DNA of 64,000 nucleotides from Candidatus Zixiibacteriota bacterium (GCA_024280835.1 JAJRPJ010000006.1:275656-339655), one strand, 5' to 3'. Shown: positions 52,915 through 64,000, counted from the stretch's first letter. Numbers and translations: made by a program. Notes: a model not told the origin generated them from the sequence alone.

Positions 52915-53463
52915 ATGCTTGATAGAGAAGTAGCGATACGATATGCGCAAGCGCTCTTTGACTCTGCCAAAGAGAGAAACTATCTCGATGCTGCCGACGA
53001 ACAGTTGGCTGTGTTGCAGGTGGTCTTTGAACGTGATCGTTCATTAATCAACTATCTGGCGGCGCCTCAAATTGATGACGCTAAAAAAGATACTCTGATT
53101 AGAAAAGTTTTCGGCTCAGATTTTGAGCGAGGTATTCTCGAATTTACTCTCCTAGTCGCGCGTAAGCGTAGAGTTGAGTATCTGCCATTGATGATCGAAG
53201 AGTTTCGTGACTTGGTGGCCGATGAGCGTGGCATCGTCAAAGCCGAAATCATCGCGGCGCATCAACTGTCTGCCGACCAGCGTGAAGCTCTGGTGAAGAA
53301 ATTGCAAGAGAAGCTTGGCAAAACAGTTGAGCTTTCCGAGAGGCAGGATACTTCTGTCATCGGTGGTGTGATGGTTTGTCTTAAGGATGAAGTCATCGAC
53401 GGAACAGTAGAAAATGATTTGCGCAAATTGCGCGAGCGCTTAGAAGCGCTAGAAGTGAATTAA
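52915..53463 (+). CDS. atpH: F1 subunit delta
   Basis: 182 residues with helical N-domain (EVAIRYAQALFDSAKERN) and C-terminal motif ELSERQDTSVIGGVMVCLKDEVIDGTVENDLRKLRE, which links the stalk to the top of alpha3beta3. It begins 84 nt after atpF without a clear SD. Confidence 0.94.
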   Translation: MLDREVAIRYAQALFDSAKERNYLDAADEQLAVLQVVFERDRSLINYLAAPQIDDAKKDTLIRKVFGSDFERGILEFTLLVARKRRVEYLPLMIEEFRDLVADERGIVKAEIIAAHQLSADQREALVKKLQEKLGKTVELSERQDTSVIGGVMVCLKDEVIDGTVENDLRKLRERLEALEVN

Positions 53464-53595
53464 TTAGTAGCGCTGGAAGTAAATTAAGTAGCGCGTGTCG
53501 AGATAGTCTTAATATCTATTTGCATAGCGCAGTATTCTGTGAATTGTCACAGGTGAAATAACGAAAGTTTGTAGAAGTTTTTAAGGAGTGACGCA

Positions 53596-55110
53596 ATGGG
53601 TTTGAATCCCGAAGAAGTCTCGTCAATCATCAAGCAAGAGCTTGAGGCCTACGATACTACTCTAGAGATGGAGTCGGTCGGAACGGTTTTGCAAGTTGGC
53701 GATGGAGTTGCGCGTATCTGGGGATTGCGCGACGTACAAATGTCGGAGCTGATTACGTTCCCGGGTGATGTTGTCGGATTGGTGATGAACCTTGAAGCCG
53801 ACAATGTCGGCGCTGCTATTTTTGGCAGTGACTCCGCTATTAAAGAAGGTGACCCAGTCAAACGAACTGGAAAAGTTGCGCAGGTGCCAGTTGGTGAAGC
53901 GCTACTTGGTCGTGTTGTCAATGCGCTCGGTGAGCCGATTGACGGTAAAGGCCCAATTGTGACTGATAAGAGTCGTCCCCTAGAGCCAGTTGCGCCATCA
54001 GTGGTTGAGCGCCAGCCTGTGAAAGAGCCAATGATGACTGGTCTCAAATCGATCGATTCGATGATTCCGATTGGTCGCGGACAGCGCGAATTGATTATTG
54101 GTGATCGTCAAACAGGCAAGACTGCTATCGCAATTGATGCAATCATCAATCAGAAAAATACCGATGTCTATTGTTTCTATGTCGCAATCGGTCAGAAGCA
54201 ATCCAATGTCGCTCAAGTGATGCAAAAACTTGAAGAAGTTGGCGCGTTGGAGTATACGACTATCATTTCCGCTTCTGCGGACGATCCAGCCCCGATGCAA
54301 TTTATGGCTCCGTACACTGGCTGTGCGATGGCCGAAGAGTTCATGTACAACGGCAAGCACGCGCTGATTATTTATGATGATCTCAGTAAGCAGGCTGTGG
54401 CCTATCGTCAGTTGTCACTGTTGCTTCGTCGCCCTCCGGGTCGTGAAGCTTATCCTGGTGATGTTTTCTATCTACATAGTCGCTTGCTTGAGCGCGCGGC
54501 GAAACTATCAGATGCAAAAGGCGGCGGTTCATTGACTGCGCTACCGATTATTGAAACACAGGCGGGTGACGTTTCAGCGTACATCCCAACTAATGTAATC
54601 TCAATTACTGATGGTCAGATCTTCCTTGAAGGTGACTTGTTCTACTCTGGCATTCGTCCAGCGGTAAACGTTGGTATTTCGGTATCACGAGTTGGTGGTA
54701 ACGCTCAGACAAAAGCGATGAAGAAAATCGCTGGTTCATTGCGACTTGATCTAGCACAGTATCGTGAGATGGCTGCTTTTGCGCAGTTCGGCTCCGATCT
54801 TGATGAAAAGACTCAAAAGCAATTAACTCGCGGCGCCAAGATGGTTGAGATTCTCAAGCAGGGTCAGTATGTGCCACAAGAACTCTCGGCGCAAATTCTG
54901 ATAATCTGGGCTGCTAGTGAAGGGCATCTTGATGATGTTCCAACAGAATCACTGAAACGCTTTGAAGTTGAGTACAATGCTTTTGTTGCTAGTGACTTCC
55001 CTGATCTAATCCATGCGATTGATAAGGAAAGAGCTTTGTCCGAGACAATTGTCTCCAAGCTGAAAGAAGCTATCACCCAGTTTAAGGCCAAGTTCAAGGC
55101 TGACGCCTAA
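53596..55110 (+). CDS. atpA: F1 subunit alpha
   Basis: 504 residues, full length. P-loop GDRQTGKT at 169-176, same position as in E. coli, and signature [17 protein letters not shown]. Binds non-catalytic nucleotides and supplies the arginine finger in the SVSRVG region. SD AAGGAGTGACGC before ATG. Confidence 0.98.
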   Translation: MGLNPEEVSSIIKQELEAYDTTLEMESVGTVLQVGDGVARIWGLRDVQMSELITFPGDVVGLVMNLEADNVGAAIFGSDSAIKEGDPVKRTGKVAQVPVGEALLGRVVNALGEPIDGKGPIVTDKSRPLEPVAPSVVERQPVKEPMMTGLKSIDSMIPIGRGQRELIIGDRQTGKTAIAIDAIINQKNTDVYCFYVAIGQKQSNVAQVMQKLEEVGALEYTTIISASADDPAPMQFMAPYTGCAMAEEFMYNGKHALIIYDDLSKQAVAYRQLSLLLRRPPGREAYPGDVFYLHSRLLERAAKLSDAKGGGSLTALPIIETQAGDVSAYIPTNVISITDGQIFLEGDLFYSGIRPAVNVGISVSRVGGNAQTKAMKKIAGSLRLDLAQYREMAAFAQFGSDLDEKTQKQLTRGAKMVEILKQGQYVPQELSAQILIIWAASEGHLDDVPTESLKRFEVEYNAFVASDFPDLIHAIDKERALSETIVSKLKEAITQFKAKFKADA

Positions 55111-55186
55111 GCGTTTTAGGTTTTGAGAATCGCTAGAAACATTAAGCAAAACAAGAATTAGACGGACGAGAATAGAGTTCTAACGC

Positions 55187-56080
55187 ATGGCAACACTGAA
55201 AGAAATACGCAACCGAATTAAGTCGGTCAAATCCACACGCCAGATAACCAAGGCGATGGAAATGGTTGCGGCGGCAAAGTTACGCCGCGCACAGCAACGT
55301 GTCTCCGAAGCGCGGCCGTATGCGGATAGAATGAATGAGATGCTTGAATCACTTGCCGCTGGTTCCAGTGGTGATATTTCGCATCCATACTTCGAAAGCC
55401 GCACGGTCAAGAAACGCACTCTCGTGATTGCAGTTTCGGATCGTGGGCTATGTGGTTCATTCAATTCTCGTTTGCTTAGGGAATCTGATGAATGGTTGGC
55501 CAAACATTCAGATTGTGAAGTCGAGCTTGTAGTTGTTGGAAAAAGAGCTCTTGCGTACTATAGCAGTCGCTCTTTCCCAATCGCCGCTAGCTATGTTGAT
55601 TGGAGTGGTGGCTTGGATTATGAAAAGGCGAAGTCTTTGGTTTCGTTCTTGACTAGACGTTTTGTCTCTGGTGAAACTGACTCGGTGAACATTATGTATG
55701 CGCACTTTGTTTCGACTGCCAAAAACGTTGTCACTAATGAAACGTACTTGCCTATCGAGAACCCTACATCTGATACAGCCTCAGCAAGTGATAGTAGTAG
55801 TGAGACAAAAAGCGCACGTAAAGAGTATATCTTTGAGCCGAACCCTGAAGACATCTATGCTAGTTTGTTACCTAGCTATGCGCTAACTCGCATGTTGACT
55901 GCGCTTCTGGATTCGTTCGCTAGTGAACATAGCGCGCGTATGGTGGCGATGAACACAGCTACTATTGCCGCAGGTGATATGATTGATGATCTGACTACGA
56001 CTTACAACAAAGCCAGACAAGAAAAAATTACCAAGGAATTATTGGAAATCGTCTCAGGAGCCGAAGCGCTCAATGCGTAA
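55187..56080 (+). CDS. atpG: F1 subunit gamma
   Basis: 297 residues. N-terminal shaft helix ATLKEIRNRIKSVKSTRQI followed by TKAMEMVAAAKLRRAQ and C-terminal helix ARMVAMNTATIAAGDMIDDLTTTYNKARQ form the rotating coiled coil; SDRGLCGSFN marks the middle domain. An Asp/Ser-rich insertion (SDTASASDSSSETKSARKE) near residue 200 lies in a loop that varies between species. Confidence 0.97.
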   Translation: MATLKEIRNRIKSVKSTRQITKAMEMVAAAKLRRAQQRVSEARPYADRMNEMLESLAAGSSGDISHPYFESRTVKKRTLVIAVSDRGLCGSFNSRLLRESDEWLAKHSDCEVELVVVGKRALAYYSSRSFPIAASYVDWSGGLDYEKAKSLVSFLTRRFVSGETDSVNIMYAHFVSTAKNVVTNETYLPIENPTSDTASASDSSSETKSARKEYIFEPNPEDIYASLLPSYALTRMLTALLDSFASEHSARMVAMNTATIAAGDMIDDLTTTYNKARQEKITKELLEIVSGAEALNA

Positions 56081-56167
56081 TTCGACTACGGGAATTAGTT
56101 ATAGCATATAGAAAATATTGTAAAACAGACGTGTTGGCGATAAGTTGTTTAGCCGCAAAGTCATTAA

Positions 56168-57628
<1,461 letters not shown>

Positions 57629-57675
57629 GTGCGTGTCGGACTTGCTGTCCAAGAAGTAAGCAAGGAATAGAGTGA

Positions 57676-58089
57676 ATGTTTAAGCTTTCAGTTGTCACAC
57701 CGATTGCGGTGTATTTTGAAGATGAAGTTAGCAGTGTTGTTGCTCCTGGCGCCGATGGGTATCTTGGTATACTCACCAGCCATGCTCCAATTATTACTTC
57801 CCTTGAGCCAGGCTTGCTGACCATCAAAGACGGAAACCAAGTCGAAACCGAATTCGCCATCGGCGGTGGTTTCTTAGAGGTTTCCGATAACAAGGCCACT
57901 ATCCTTGCCGAGTCTATTGAACCGCTTAGTGATATCGACCTCGCAAGAGCCGAAGCAGCGCGAAAGCGTAGCGAAGAGCGCATGGCGGGCATGATGGCAG
58001 ACGAAGATGTCGATATGGATAGGTCGCGCCATGCTTTGTCCAAGGCCGTCAACCGTATCGCCCTAATTCGCCGCTCTGGTCGCAATTAG
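57676..58089 (+). CDS. atpC: F1 subunit epsilon
   Basis: 137 residues: N-terminal beta barrel (FKLSVVTPIAVYFEDEVSSVVAPGADGYLGILTSHAPIIT) and C-terminal helical arm DIDLARAEAARKRSEERM, which can insert and inhibit ATP hydrolysis. SD AAGGAATAGAGTG. Last gene of the operon; no classical terminator follows. Confidence 0.96.
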   Translation: MFKLSVVTPIAVYFEDEVSSVVAPGADGYLGILTSHAPIITSLEPGLLTIKDGNQVETEFAIGGGFLEVSDNKATILAESIEPLSDIDLARAEAARKRSEERMAGMMADEDVDMDRSRHALSKAVNRIALIRRSGRN

Positions 58090-58243
58090 TAAGGACCTAG
58101 AGGAATCTTTTTCTGCGGGATTTTCCTAACCTAGAGAGATTATTGTTCAAGTATAGCTGTCGATTGGCCTGATTCTCTGGAGCGTCTGTGCATCTCGCCA
58201 TGTAATGTGTTGCGTTTCAGCAGGTTGTAAGTGACGGATTATC

Positions 58244-58272
58244 TTGACTTTGGGTGGGAAACTGCATAAATT
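58244..58272 (+). promoter_or_regulatory. Promoter adjoining the yceD start codon
   Basis: TTGACT (58244-58249), 17-nt spacer, TAAATT (58267-58272). Transcription would begin about 2 nt before the ATG at 58281. Confidence 0.55.
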
Positions 58273-58280
58273 ATCGGGCT

Positions 58281-58781
58281 ATGAAGATTGAGCTTAAGGA
58301 AATAGGTGAATTTCCAGTCGAAGTCTCAATCTTCGAGGATAAGAAGGAAACAAAATTTGTCATCGAGGGGCTAACGCTAGTTGATGGTGTTAACGCTCAT
58401 CTTTCGATTCAACAAACTGACACAGAGTATTATCTCAATGGCGTTTGCACAGCCGACGTTGAATTGGTTTGTGCGCGTTGCTTGGAAGCCGCTAAAATGT
58501 CGCTTGCGGGTGAGATTGAAATAATAGTTATTCGCGAAACTGGTTCAGCCGAACGTTTTGAGGATACTGATGATGTCATTGAAATCGATGATAAAGAGAT
58601 TTTGGATTTTTCCGAACAAGTGCGTCAGGCGCTTCTAGCGGCTATTCCGCTAAAGCCATTGTGCAGTCCAGCGTGTTTGGGACTCTGTCCGACGTGCGGC
58701 GGAAACAGAAACACTTCACCTTGTGTTTGTCCGGCCCCAAGTGGCGATAACCGTTGGGATGCTCTTAAGGGGCTTAGTTAA
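58281..58781 (+). CDS. yceD: YceD/DUF177 family protein
   Basis: 166 residues from the ATG at 58281 (MKIELKEIGEFPVEV); a start 27 nt further up would put the promoter inside the gene. The family motif VCARCLEA lies in the middle, and the C-terminus has CSPACLGLCPTCGGN plus a final CVC, probable zinc ligands. The protein is involved in 23S rRNA handling in E. coli and plants and almost always precedes rpmF, as here. No Shine-Dalgarno is seen, consistent with a leaderless message. Confidence 0.9.
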   Translation: MKIELKEIGEFPVEVSIFEDKKETKFVIEGLTLVDGVNAHLSIQQTDTEYYLNGVCTADVELVCARCLEAAKMSLAGEIEIIVIRETGSAERFEDTDDVIEIDDKEILDFSEQVRQALLAAIPLKPLCSPACLGLCPTCGGNRNTSPCVCPAPSGDNRWDALKGLS

Positions 58782-58858
58782 GAAGCCGTAAACAGAATTG
58801 TAGCAGTAAGCAGTACACCCATAAAGAGAATATAGCAGAACTATAAAAGGAGTAACTC

Positions 58859-59041
58859 ATGGCTCATCCGAAACGACGGAATTCTCGTAGCCGAGGTAAA
58901 AAAAGACGCACAAACTGGAAGACATCATTACCGAATGTTGTCCCATGTAAGCAGTGCGGCCAAAAGAAAATGCAGCACTACATTTGCCCGAATTGTGGAC
59001 ATTATCGTGGCGCTGGCGTAATTGACGTTAGCGACAATTAA
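58859..59041 (+). CDS. rpmF: Ribosomal protein bL32
   Basis: 60 residues: basic N-terminus AHPKRRNSRSRGKKRRTNW and zinc ribbon CKQCGQ ... CPNCGHYRG (Cys-X2-Cys twice), the zinc-bearing form. SD AAAGGAG. Linked to plsX and fab genes in many bacteria. Confidence 0.98.
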   Translation: MAHPKRRNSRSRGKKRRTNWKTSLPNVVPCKQCGQKKMQHYICPNCGHYRGAGVIDVSDN

Positions 59042-59080
59042 GCTATTGCCATTAGAGTATTTTCTTTTGCTTCCCCTTTG

Positions 59081-59203
59081 ACCGGAATCCAGCCGGTTAT
59101 AGGTTGGAGGTGGCTTTAAGAGCCACCGCTCCTGCGCTACGGAATACCACCTATATCGCCCTGAGAAGCGCCTAGAATACAGTTCTTCTAGAATACAGTC
59201 TTG
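59081..59203. repeat. Hairpins and a tandem 16-bp repeat between rpmF and plsX
   Basis: ACCGG / CCGGT (59081-59085 and 59093-59097), then GGTGGCT-TTAAG-AGCCACC at 59109-59127. Two adjacent copies of CTAGAATACAGTTCTT-like sequence start at 59172 and 59188. No U-tract, so this is more a leader structure than a terminator. Confidence 0.5.
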
Positions 59204-59254
59204 TTGTCATTCGGATCTTCTCGTAATTCAGAATAGCTTTCAGGGTCTCGTAAA

Positions 59255-60394
59255 TTGAACACAATCGCCCCAAAAAATATTGCTGGCAAAATCGCTGAAA
59301 ACATCGCCAACAAAGGCGTTGAATCAAGCGATTCTAGAGCGTCTGCCCAAGGTCAATCTTCAACAAGACCAGTCAGAGTTGCTTTGGATGTTATGGGATC
59401 CGACCATGGGCCAGAGCAAATCGTCTCTGGCGGGGTCAGCGCGGCCCGTGCGCTAGGCGATGAGGTGGAGTTAGTTCTTGTCGGAGATTCAGAAGCCATA
59501 GAAAACAGCTTGCGAACTCTGGGGAAGCGTCCGAATAACATAACCTGTTTACATGCGCCCAATACCATCCTGATGAGCGACTCTCCAGCCGAGGCGATAC
59601 GTAAATCCAACACTTCTGTGGCCTTGGGTCTTGAATTGCAACGCGAGGGCAAAGTCGACGCTTTCATTTCCGCTGGTAATACTGGCGCAATTATGGCTGG
59701 GTCGCTACTGAAGCTAAAGCGTATACCTGGAGTTAATCGTCCAGCGATTTGCGCGTTGTTTCCCACAAAAAATTTCAAAACCACTCTAGCGCTCGACGTT
59801 GGCGCCAATTTGGAATGTAAGCCTTTGAACCTGCTACAGTTCGGCGCTATGGGTTCGGCCTACGTCTCTGCTATGTATAACATAGAGCGCCCCAAGGTCG
59901 GTTTGCTTTCAATTGGTCAAGAAAAAGTTAAAGGCAATGCTCTGATTACTGACAGCCATGAATTAATGGAGCGATCTAATCTTAATTTTATTGGCAATGT
60001 TGAGGGTAAAGATATTCTTTCTGGGGATGTCGATGTCGTGGTTACCGACGGGTTCACTGGCAATACTATCTTGAAATTCGCCGAATCAATCGAGCCGTTT
60101 CTCACCTCGCGCATTCGTCATCAGGTTTCGACAAATGTCTTCTCACGCGTGGGCGCAGCTCTGATGTCGCCGTTCTTGGGAAGACTCAGGCGTGCATTTG
60201 ATTATGCTGAAGCTGGTGGAGCGCCCTTGCTTGGAATCGAAGGAGTCACTATAGTTTGCCACGGGGCCTCATCACCCCGAGCGATAAAAAACGGACTTTC
60301 GCTAGCGGTGCGCATGGTCAGAACAGAGACATTGGAAAACACTCGTAGAGAAATGCGCAAAAGCGATTTGTTACAAACAGCGCAAGATAAATAG
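59255..60394 (+). CDS. plsX: Phosphate acyltransferase PlsX
   Basis: 379 residues, TTG start. PlsX turns acyl-ACP into acyl-phosphate for phospholipid synthesis. The family N-terminus RVALDVMGSDHGPEQIVSG appears only at residue 42, so there is a polar extension of about 41 residues, unusual for PlsX, which normally begins at this motif. Other motifs: SAGNTGAIMAGS, DVGANLECKP, VTDGFTGNTILK, GGAPLLGIEG. No ATG, GTG or TTG lies close before residue 42, so the extension is likely real or the start is non-standard. First of the plsX-fabHDG-acpP set. Confidence 0.93.
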   Translation: MNTIAPKNIAGKIAENIANKGVESSDSRASAQGQSSTRPVRVALDVMGSDHGPEQIVSGGVSAARALGDEVELVLVGDSEAIENSLRTLGKRPNNITCLHAPNTILMSDSPAEAIRKSNTSVALGLELQREGKVDAFISAGNTGAIMAGSLLKLKRIPGVNRPAICALFPTKNFKTTLALDVGANLECKPLNLLQFGAMGSAYVSAMYNIERPKVGLLSIGQEKVKGNALITDSHELMERSNLNFIGNVEGKDILSGDVDVVVTDGFTGNTILKFAESIEPFLTSRIRHQVSTNVFSRVGAALMSPFLGRLRRAFDYAEAGGAPLLGIEGVTIVCHGASSPRAIKNGLSLAVRMVRTETLENTRREMRKSDLLQTAQDK

Positions 60395-60476
60395 TGTGTC
60401 AGATTAGGAAGTATACAAAAGCTATACGCAGTGACACAAGTCGATTGATACAAACTTTGTAGGACAAAGAACTAAC

Positions 60477-61490
60477 GTGAGTAATTCTACCCAACCAAAA
60501 TACCGTGCAAAAATTGTCGGCGCGGGTTCATATGTGCCACCAGATATTTTGACAAATGCGGATTTGGAAAAAATCGTGGACACATCTGACGAATGGATTT
60601 TGACACGCACAGGAATCAAAGAGAGGCACATTTGCACACGCGAGATGAGCGGTGTGGATATGGCGGCTCATGCTTGCCGAGCGGCTATAGAAAAAGCCAA
60701 TTGGAAGGCTGAAGACGTCGAGATGATAATCGTTGCGACTGTCACCCCTGATTATCGCTTGCCATCGAATTCGTGCATGTTGCAAGAACGCTTGGGACTT
60801 GTCAATGCAGGTACTATGGATGTTGCGGCGGCTTGCGCGGGTTACATACACGGCCAATCAATTGCTTCGGCTTATATTGAATCAGGACAGTACCAAAAAA
60901 TACTGGTCATTGGTGTCGAAAAACTAAGTACTATTACAAATTACAAAGACCGAGGCACATGTATTCTCTTTGGTGACGCCGCAGGGGCAGTAGCGCTTGA
61001 GCGAACCACAGACGATACTGGAGTCTTGGCAAGTTTTCTCAAGTCCGATGGACGTCTCGGTAAACTACTTTGGATACCTGTCGGTGGCACACATTCGCCA
61101 TATTCTGAAGCACATGAAGCTGGTGACATAGATAACGGTGAAGACTGCTTAAACATGGTCGGCTCTGAAGTCTTCAAACATGCGGTGCGTCAAATGGGAG
61201 ATGCGGCCCTCAAAGTAATTGAGATGGCTGGAATGACCACTAGTGATGTCGATATGGTGGTGCCGCATCAGGCTAATATTCGCATCATTGACGCTCTCAG
61301 AAAGCGTCTTGGTTTACCAGAAGAAAAAGTGTATGTCAATATTGACCGCTTCGGAAATACGTCATCGGCTTCAGTGCCGCTGGCCCTTGATGAAGCGTTA
61401 ACAACCAAGAAAATCAACGCGGGCGATAATGTTTTGATGTTGGCTTTTGGCGGCGGACTAACATGGGGCGCGTCACTAGTTCGCATGTAG
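60477..61490 (+). CDS. fabH: 3-oxoacyl-ACP synthase III (KASIII)
   Basis: 337 residues, GTG start. Catalytic Cys120 in DVAAACAGYIHG, His264 in VVPHQANIRI and Asn294 in GNTSSASVPLAL. It condenses acetyl-CoA (or a branched starter) with malonyl-ACP to begin fatty-acid synthesis. Motif SDEWILTRTGIKERH at the N-terminus is standard. Confidence 0.97.
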   Translation: MSNSTQPKYRAKIVGAGSYVPPDILTNADLEKIVDTSDEWILTRTGIKERHICTREMSGVDMAAHACRAAIEKANWKAEDVEMIIVATVTPDYRLPSNSCMLQERLGLVNAGTMDVAAACAGYIHGQSIASAYIESGQYQKILVIGVEKLSTITNYKDRGTCILFGDAAGAVALERTTDDTGVLASFLKSDGRLGKLLWIPVGGTHSPYSEAHEAGDIDNGEDCLNMVGSEVFKHAVRQMGDAALKVIEMAGMTTSDVDMVVPHQANIRIIDALRKRLGLPEEKVYVNIDRFGNTSSASVPLALDEALTTKKINAGDNVLMLAFGGGLTWGASLVRM

Positions 61491-61536
61491 ATTGTTATCG
61501 GTAACATTCAACGCGATTACTTAAAGAAAAAACAAT

Positions 61537-62487
61537 ATGAACGATTATACAGCCGAACAAACCGTCTTTCTTTTCCCTGGGCAGGCCTCACAATATGTTG
61601 GCATGGGGCAAGATATTTTTGATTCATCAGCGCCTGTACGTGAACTCTATGCTTTTGCGAGCGAAGAAATCGGCGAAGACATCGCCAAGATTTCTTTCGA
61701 AGGCCCAGCCGATGTACTCAAGCAAACACGTTTCACCCAGCCAGCAATTCTTCTGCATTCACTAGCGGCACTGACTGTTCTAGATGGCGCTTTGGAAGCA
61801 AAGTACGCCGCTGGACATTCGTTGGGTGAATACGGCGCTTTGGTTGCCGCAGGTTCTCTGACAGCCAAAGATGCAATTCGTTTGGTGGTCAAGCGCGCCT
61901 CGCTGATGGAAAAATCATCTCAGGAAACTCCGGGGACGATGGCGGCTATTGTTGGACTTGATTTGCAAACAGTTGAGAAACTTTGCGCTGAGGTTTCAGG
62001 CGCTCATGGATCAGTTTGCGCGGCTAATATAAACTCAGCTATTCCAATAGTCGTGTCTGGTAATTTTGCCACTGTCGAAAAACTTGCCGAAATCGCCAAA
62101 GAGAACGGAGCCAAACGAGCTATTATGCTTGAAGTCGGTGGGGCATTTCATAGCGTTTTGATGCAATCAGCCAAAGACGGCATGGCCGCAGCGCTTACTG
62201 GTGTTGAAATTGAATCACCAGCGCTAACCTTTATTCCAAATGTCTCCGCCGAAGCGGTAAACTCACCTGCGGATATTCGCTCCTTACTGAAGAGACAAAT
62301 CACCGCTCCAGTTCGCTGGGGGCAGACGATGGAATTACTCAAGAGCGCCGGTATTAAACAAGTATTTGAAATTGGCCCCAATAAAGTTCTGATTGGTTTG
62401 GCCAAACGTTCTATTGCTCCTGAAAAAATGATTTCTCTTGATAAGTTGTCAGATATCGAAAAGGTTCTTTCACCAGCGACAACCTAG
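61537..62487 (+). CDS. fabD: Malonyl-CoA:ACP transacylase
   Basis: 316 residues. N-motif FLFPGQASQYVGMG, nucleophile Ser95 in GHSLGEYGALVAAG, and catalytic His in GGAFHSVLM. Moves malonyl from CoA to ACP. Starts 46 nt after fabH without a clear SD. Confidence 0.97.
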   Translation: MNDYTAEQTVFLFPGQASQYVGMGQDIFDSSAPVRELYAFASEEIGEDIAKISFEGPADVLKQTRFTQPAILLHSLAALTVLDGALEAKYAAGHSLGEYGALVAAGSLTAKDAIRLVVKRASLMEKSSQETPGTMAAIVGLDLQTVEKLCAEVSGAHGSVCAANINSAIPIVVSGNFATVEKLAEIAKENGAKRAIMLEVGGAFHSVLMQSAKDGMAAALTGVEIESPALTFIPNVSAEAVNSPADIRSLLKRQITAPVRWGQTMELLKSAGIKQVFEIGPNKVLIGLAKRSIAPEKMISLDKLSDIEKVLSPATT

Positions 62488-62561
62488 TGCGCTAGATTAT
62501 TTACTGGCTAGGACATTGAAGTCCTACAGTCCGATAATTCGATTATAGGAAGTTTGCCACC

Positions 62562-63329
62562 ATGAGTTTAGTACATACATTTGAAAACAAAACAGCCGTA
62601 ATCACAGGTTCCGCTAGGGGTATCGGCAAGGCTATTGCCACCGAATTTGCAAAACTTGGCGCTAATGTTGTTATCTCTGATATCAATGCTGAGATGTGCG
62701 AAGAAACTGCCAAAGAATTGAACGCAGGAATATTGAAGTCCTCGGAAAATTCTGCGATTGCTATTGCCGCTGATGTGACCGACTCCAGCGCGGTTGAGGC
62801 GCTTGTCAAAGGCGCTGTTGAAAAATTCGGCTCTTTGGATGTAGTCGTCAACAACGCTGGAATAACCCGTGACACACTATTAGTGCGTATGTCCGAAGAG
62901 GACTGGGATACAGTTATCCGTATCAATTTACGCGGTTCATTCAATGTCACTCGCGCTTCGGCGAAAATCATGATGAAACAGAGAAGCGGCAGGATTGTGA
63001 ATATCGCTTCGGTGGTCGGTATGCGTGGCAATGCAGGGCAAGCAAACTATTCAGCCAGCAAAGCGGGTCTGATAGGCCTAACCAAGTCAGCGGCGCTCGA
63101 ATTAGCTCCGCGCGGCGTTACGGTAAATGCTGTGGCTCCCGGCTTTATCAACACCGAAATGACCGATGCCATGACCGAACAGGCCACAGAGGCCTTCCTC
63201 AAGACCGTTCCACTGCGCCGCAAGGGTGAGCCAGAGGATGTTGCTGCGGCAGTGTTGTTTTTGGCCTCAGAGTCGGCTAGCTATATAACTGGCCAGACCA
63301 TCAGTGTTTGCGGCGGAATAAATATGTAG
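62562..63329 (+). CDS. fabG: 3-oxoacyl-ACP reductase
   Basis: 255 residues, classical short-chain dehydrogenase: NADP site GSARGIGKAIA, NNAG, catalytic Ser150, Tyr163 and Lys167 (YSASKAG), then PGFINTEMT. Reduces 3-oxoacyl-ACP with NADPH. Position between fabD and acpP confirms the fatty-acid role over other SDR functions. Confidence 0.97.
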   Translation: MSLVHTFENKTAVITGSARGIGKAIATEFAKLGANVVISDINAEMCEETAKELNAGILKSSENSAIAIAADVTDSSAVEALVKGAVEKFGSLDVVVNNAGITRDTLLVRMSEEDWDTVIRINLRGSFNVTRASAKIMMKQRSGRIVNIASVVGMRGNAGQANYSASKAGLIGLTKSAALELAPRGVTVNAVAPGFINTEMTDAMTEQATEAFLKTVPLRRKGEPEDVAAAVLFLASESASYITGQTISVCGGINM

Positions 63330-63525
63330 AGATCCTCAGTAATGGCTGATAACCAAGCTGGGATTTACTGAGAAAGTAGTCCAAAAAGTAAGCAAAAAAA
63401 CTTTTCATTCTGGCGCTTGCGTTACGCCACGCTAGAGTGTCATATTTGGCGAAAGCCTTACAATGGTAGGGCGTTACTAGAAAAATAAGCAGCAGTATTC
63501 AATAACCAAACAGGAGTAACAAATC

Positions 63526-63774
63526 ATGTCCGCAGAAATCGAACAAAAAGTAAAAGACATTATTATCGAACAGCTAGGTGTCGACGCCGCTCAGATAACC
63601 CCTGAAGCCAAGTTCGCCGAAGACCTCGGAGCCGACTCACTCGATACTGTTGAATTGGTAATGGCCCTCGAAGAGAGTTTCGGACTTGAGATTCCAGATG
63701 ATGAAGCCGAGAAGATTACTTCTGTCGGTGAAGCCATTAAGTACATCACCTCACGTAATGAGGCGACCGCCTAA
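63526..63774 (+). CDS. acpP: Acyl carrier protein
   Basis: 82 residues, acidic. Ser38 in [16 protein letters not shown] takes the phosphopantetheine arm. SD AGGAGTAAC. It lies 196 nt after fabG; this gap holds a weak promoter-like pair TTGCGT (63417-63422) and TCATAT (63440-63445). Confidence 0.98.
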   Translation: MSAEIEQKVKDIIIEQLGVDAAQITPEAKFAEDLGADSLDTVELVMALEESFGLEIPDDEAEKITSVGEAIKYITSRNEATA

Positions 63775-64000
63775 GCGAATCTATTTTTTCTTTAGTGAAA
63801 CAACTCAAGCAAGTTGTCTCTAGCGAATTGTTTCTAGAGGATTGAGTCTTGAGTGATTGTATCACTTGGGCAGTAACAATTTGTATTACTTAGATAGTAA
63901 TATTAAAAAATTAACACATAACTAAATGCAATATCGGTTTCTGTAGCTGTCGAGTGTGATGGACTGCACGAAGGCGATATTGGATTATTGTCTAATTTGA
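63775..64000. other. Intergenic end of window
   Basis: No gene start seen in the last 226 nt. Small dyads ACAACT / AGTTGT (63800-63817) and AGTGAT-TGT-ATCACT (63852-63866) without U-tracts. fabF would commonly follow beyond the window. Confidence 0.4.

Noticed and set aside
58090-58280. Terminator after atpC
   Set aside because: The AGGAA/TTTTCC elements pair poorly and no clear stem with U-tract forms.

Overview
The window looks like chromosomal DNA of a Gram-negative (diderm) bacterium from the FCB superphylum or a neighbouring candidate phylum. Zixibacteria-like is my best guess, from family resemblance only. The signs are two SurA/parvulin chaperones, a LolD/MacB-type exporter, a PorV-type outer-membrane protein, several lipoproteins, and secreted proteins built from TSP3, dockerin-like, NHL, S74-chaperone and leucine-rich repeat modules. 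Genes are densely packed and use ATG, GTG and TTG starts. Good promoters here favour TTGACA, a 16-17 nt spacer and TATATT.

Layout. 1-3087 (minus): an ABC-F translation factor (EttA-like, cut by the window edge) and a secreted lipoprotein. 3948-6626: a large surface protein ending in a self-cleaving S74 chaperone domain. 6818-8697: MarR regulator, pirin and a TMEM175-type channel, with matching operator-like sites before the first two genes. 9106-11127: hybrid histidine kinase. 11370-15095: a small ABM-fold protein, a cluster of hairpins, a repeat lipoprotein and a TSP3/dockerin-like protein. 15400-18982 (minus): a six-gene metal-handling operon (MerR-type regulator, MerC-like membrane protein, Cys-rich thioredoxin-like protein, outer-membrane barrel, periplasmic HMA protein, NHL lipoprotein) with no mercuric reductase. 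19223-19295: tRNA-Asn. 19537-27864: superoxide dismutase, a putative outer-membrane protein, a PDZ protein, a very large PAS kinase and HPr kinase. 28308-31849: two periplasmic prolyl isomerases and an S4 protein. 32099-34821: an AAA (Mg-chelatase/MoxR-like) ATPase with a VWA partner; the ATPase frame is broken by an in-frame TAA, after which a family-like C-terminus continues in the same frame. 34879-43096: glycosyltransferases, an ABC exporter, an ICMT-like methyltransferase, a SET-domain protein and RsmE. 43466-49415: small membrane and lipoproteins, a Cys-rich secreted HMA protein, PorV-like and VIT-like proteins, and an LRR-type protein. 49847-58089: a complete F-type ATP synthase operon (atpZ, atpI, atpBEFHAGDC). 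58281-63774: yceD-rpmF-plsX-fabH-fabD-fabG-acpP, the usual fatty-acid initiation cluster.

The strongest candidates for something new are the mer-like operon without MerA, the interrupted AAA ATPase, the Cys-rich secreted HMA protein, and several genes whose promoter lies so close to the start codon that leaderless mRNAs are predicted. No CRISPR array, rRNA, intact transposase or prophage was found.
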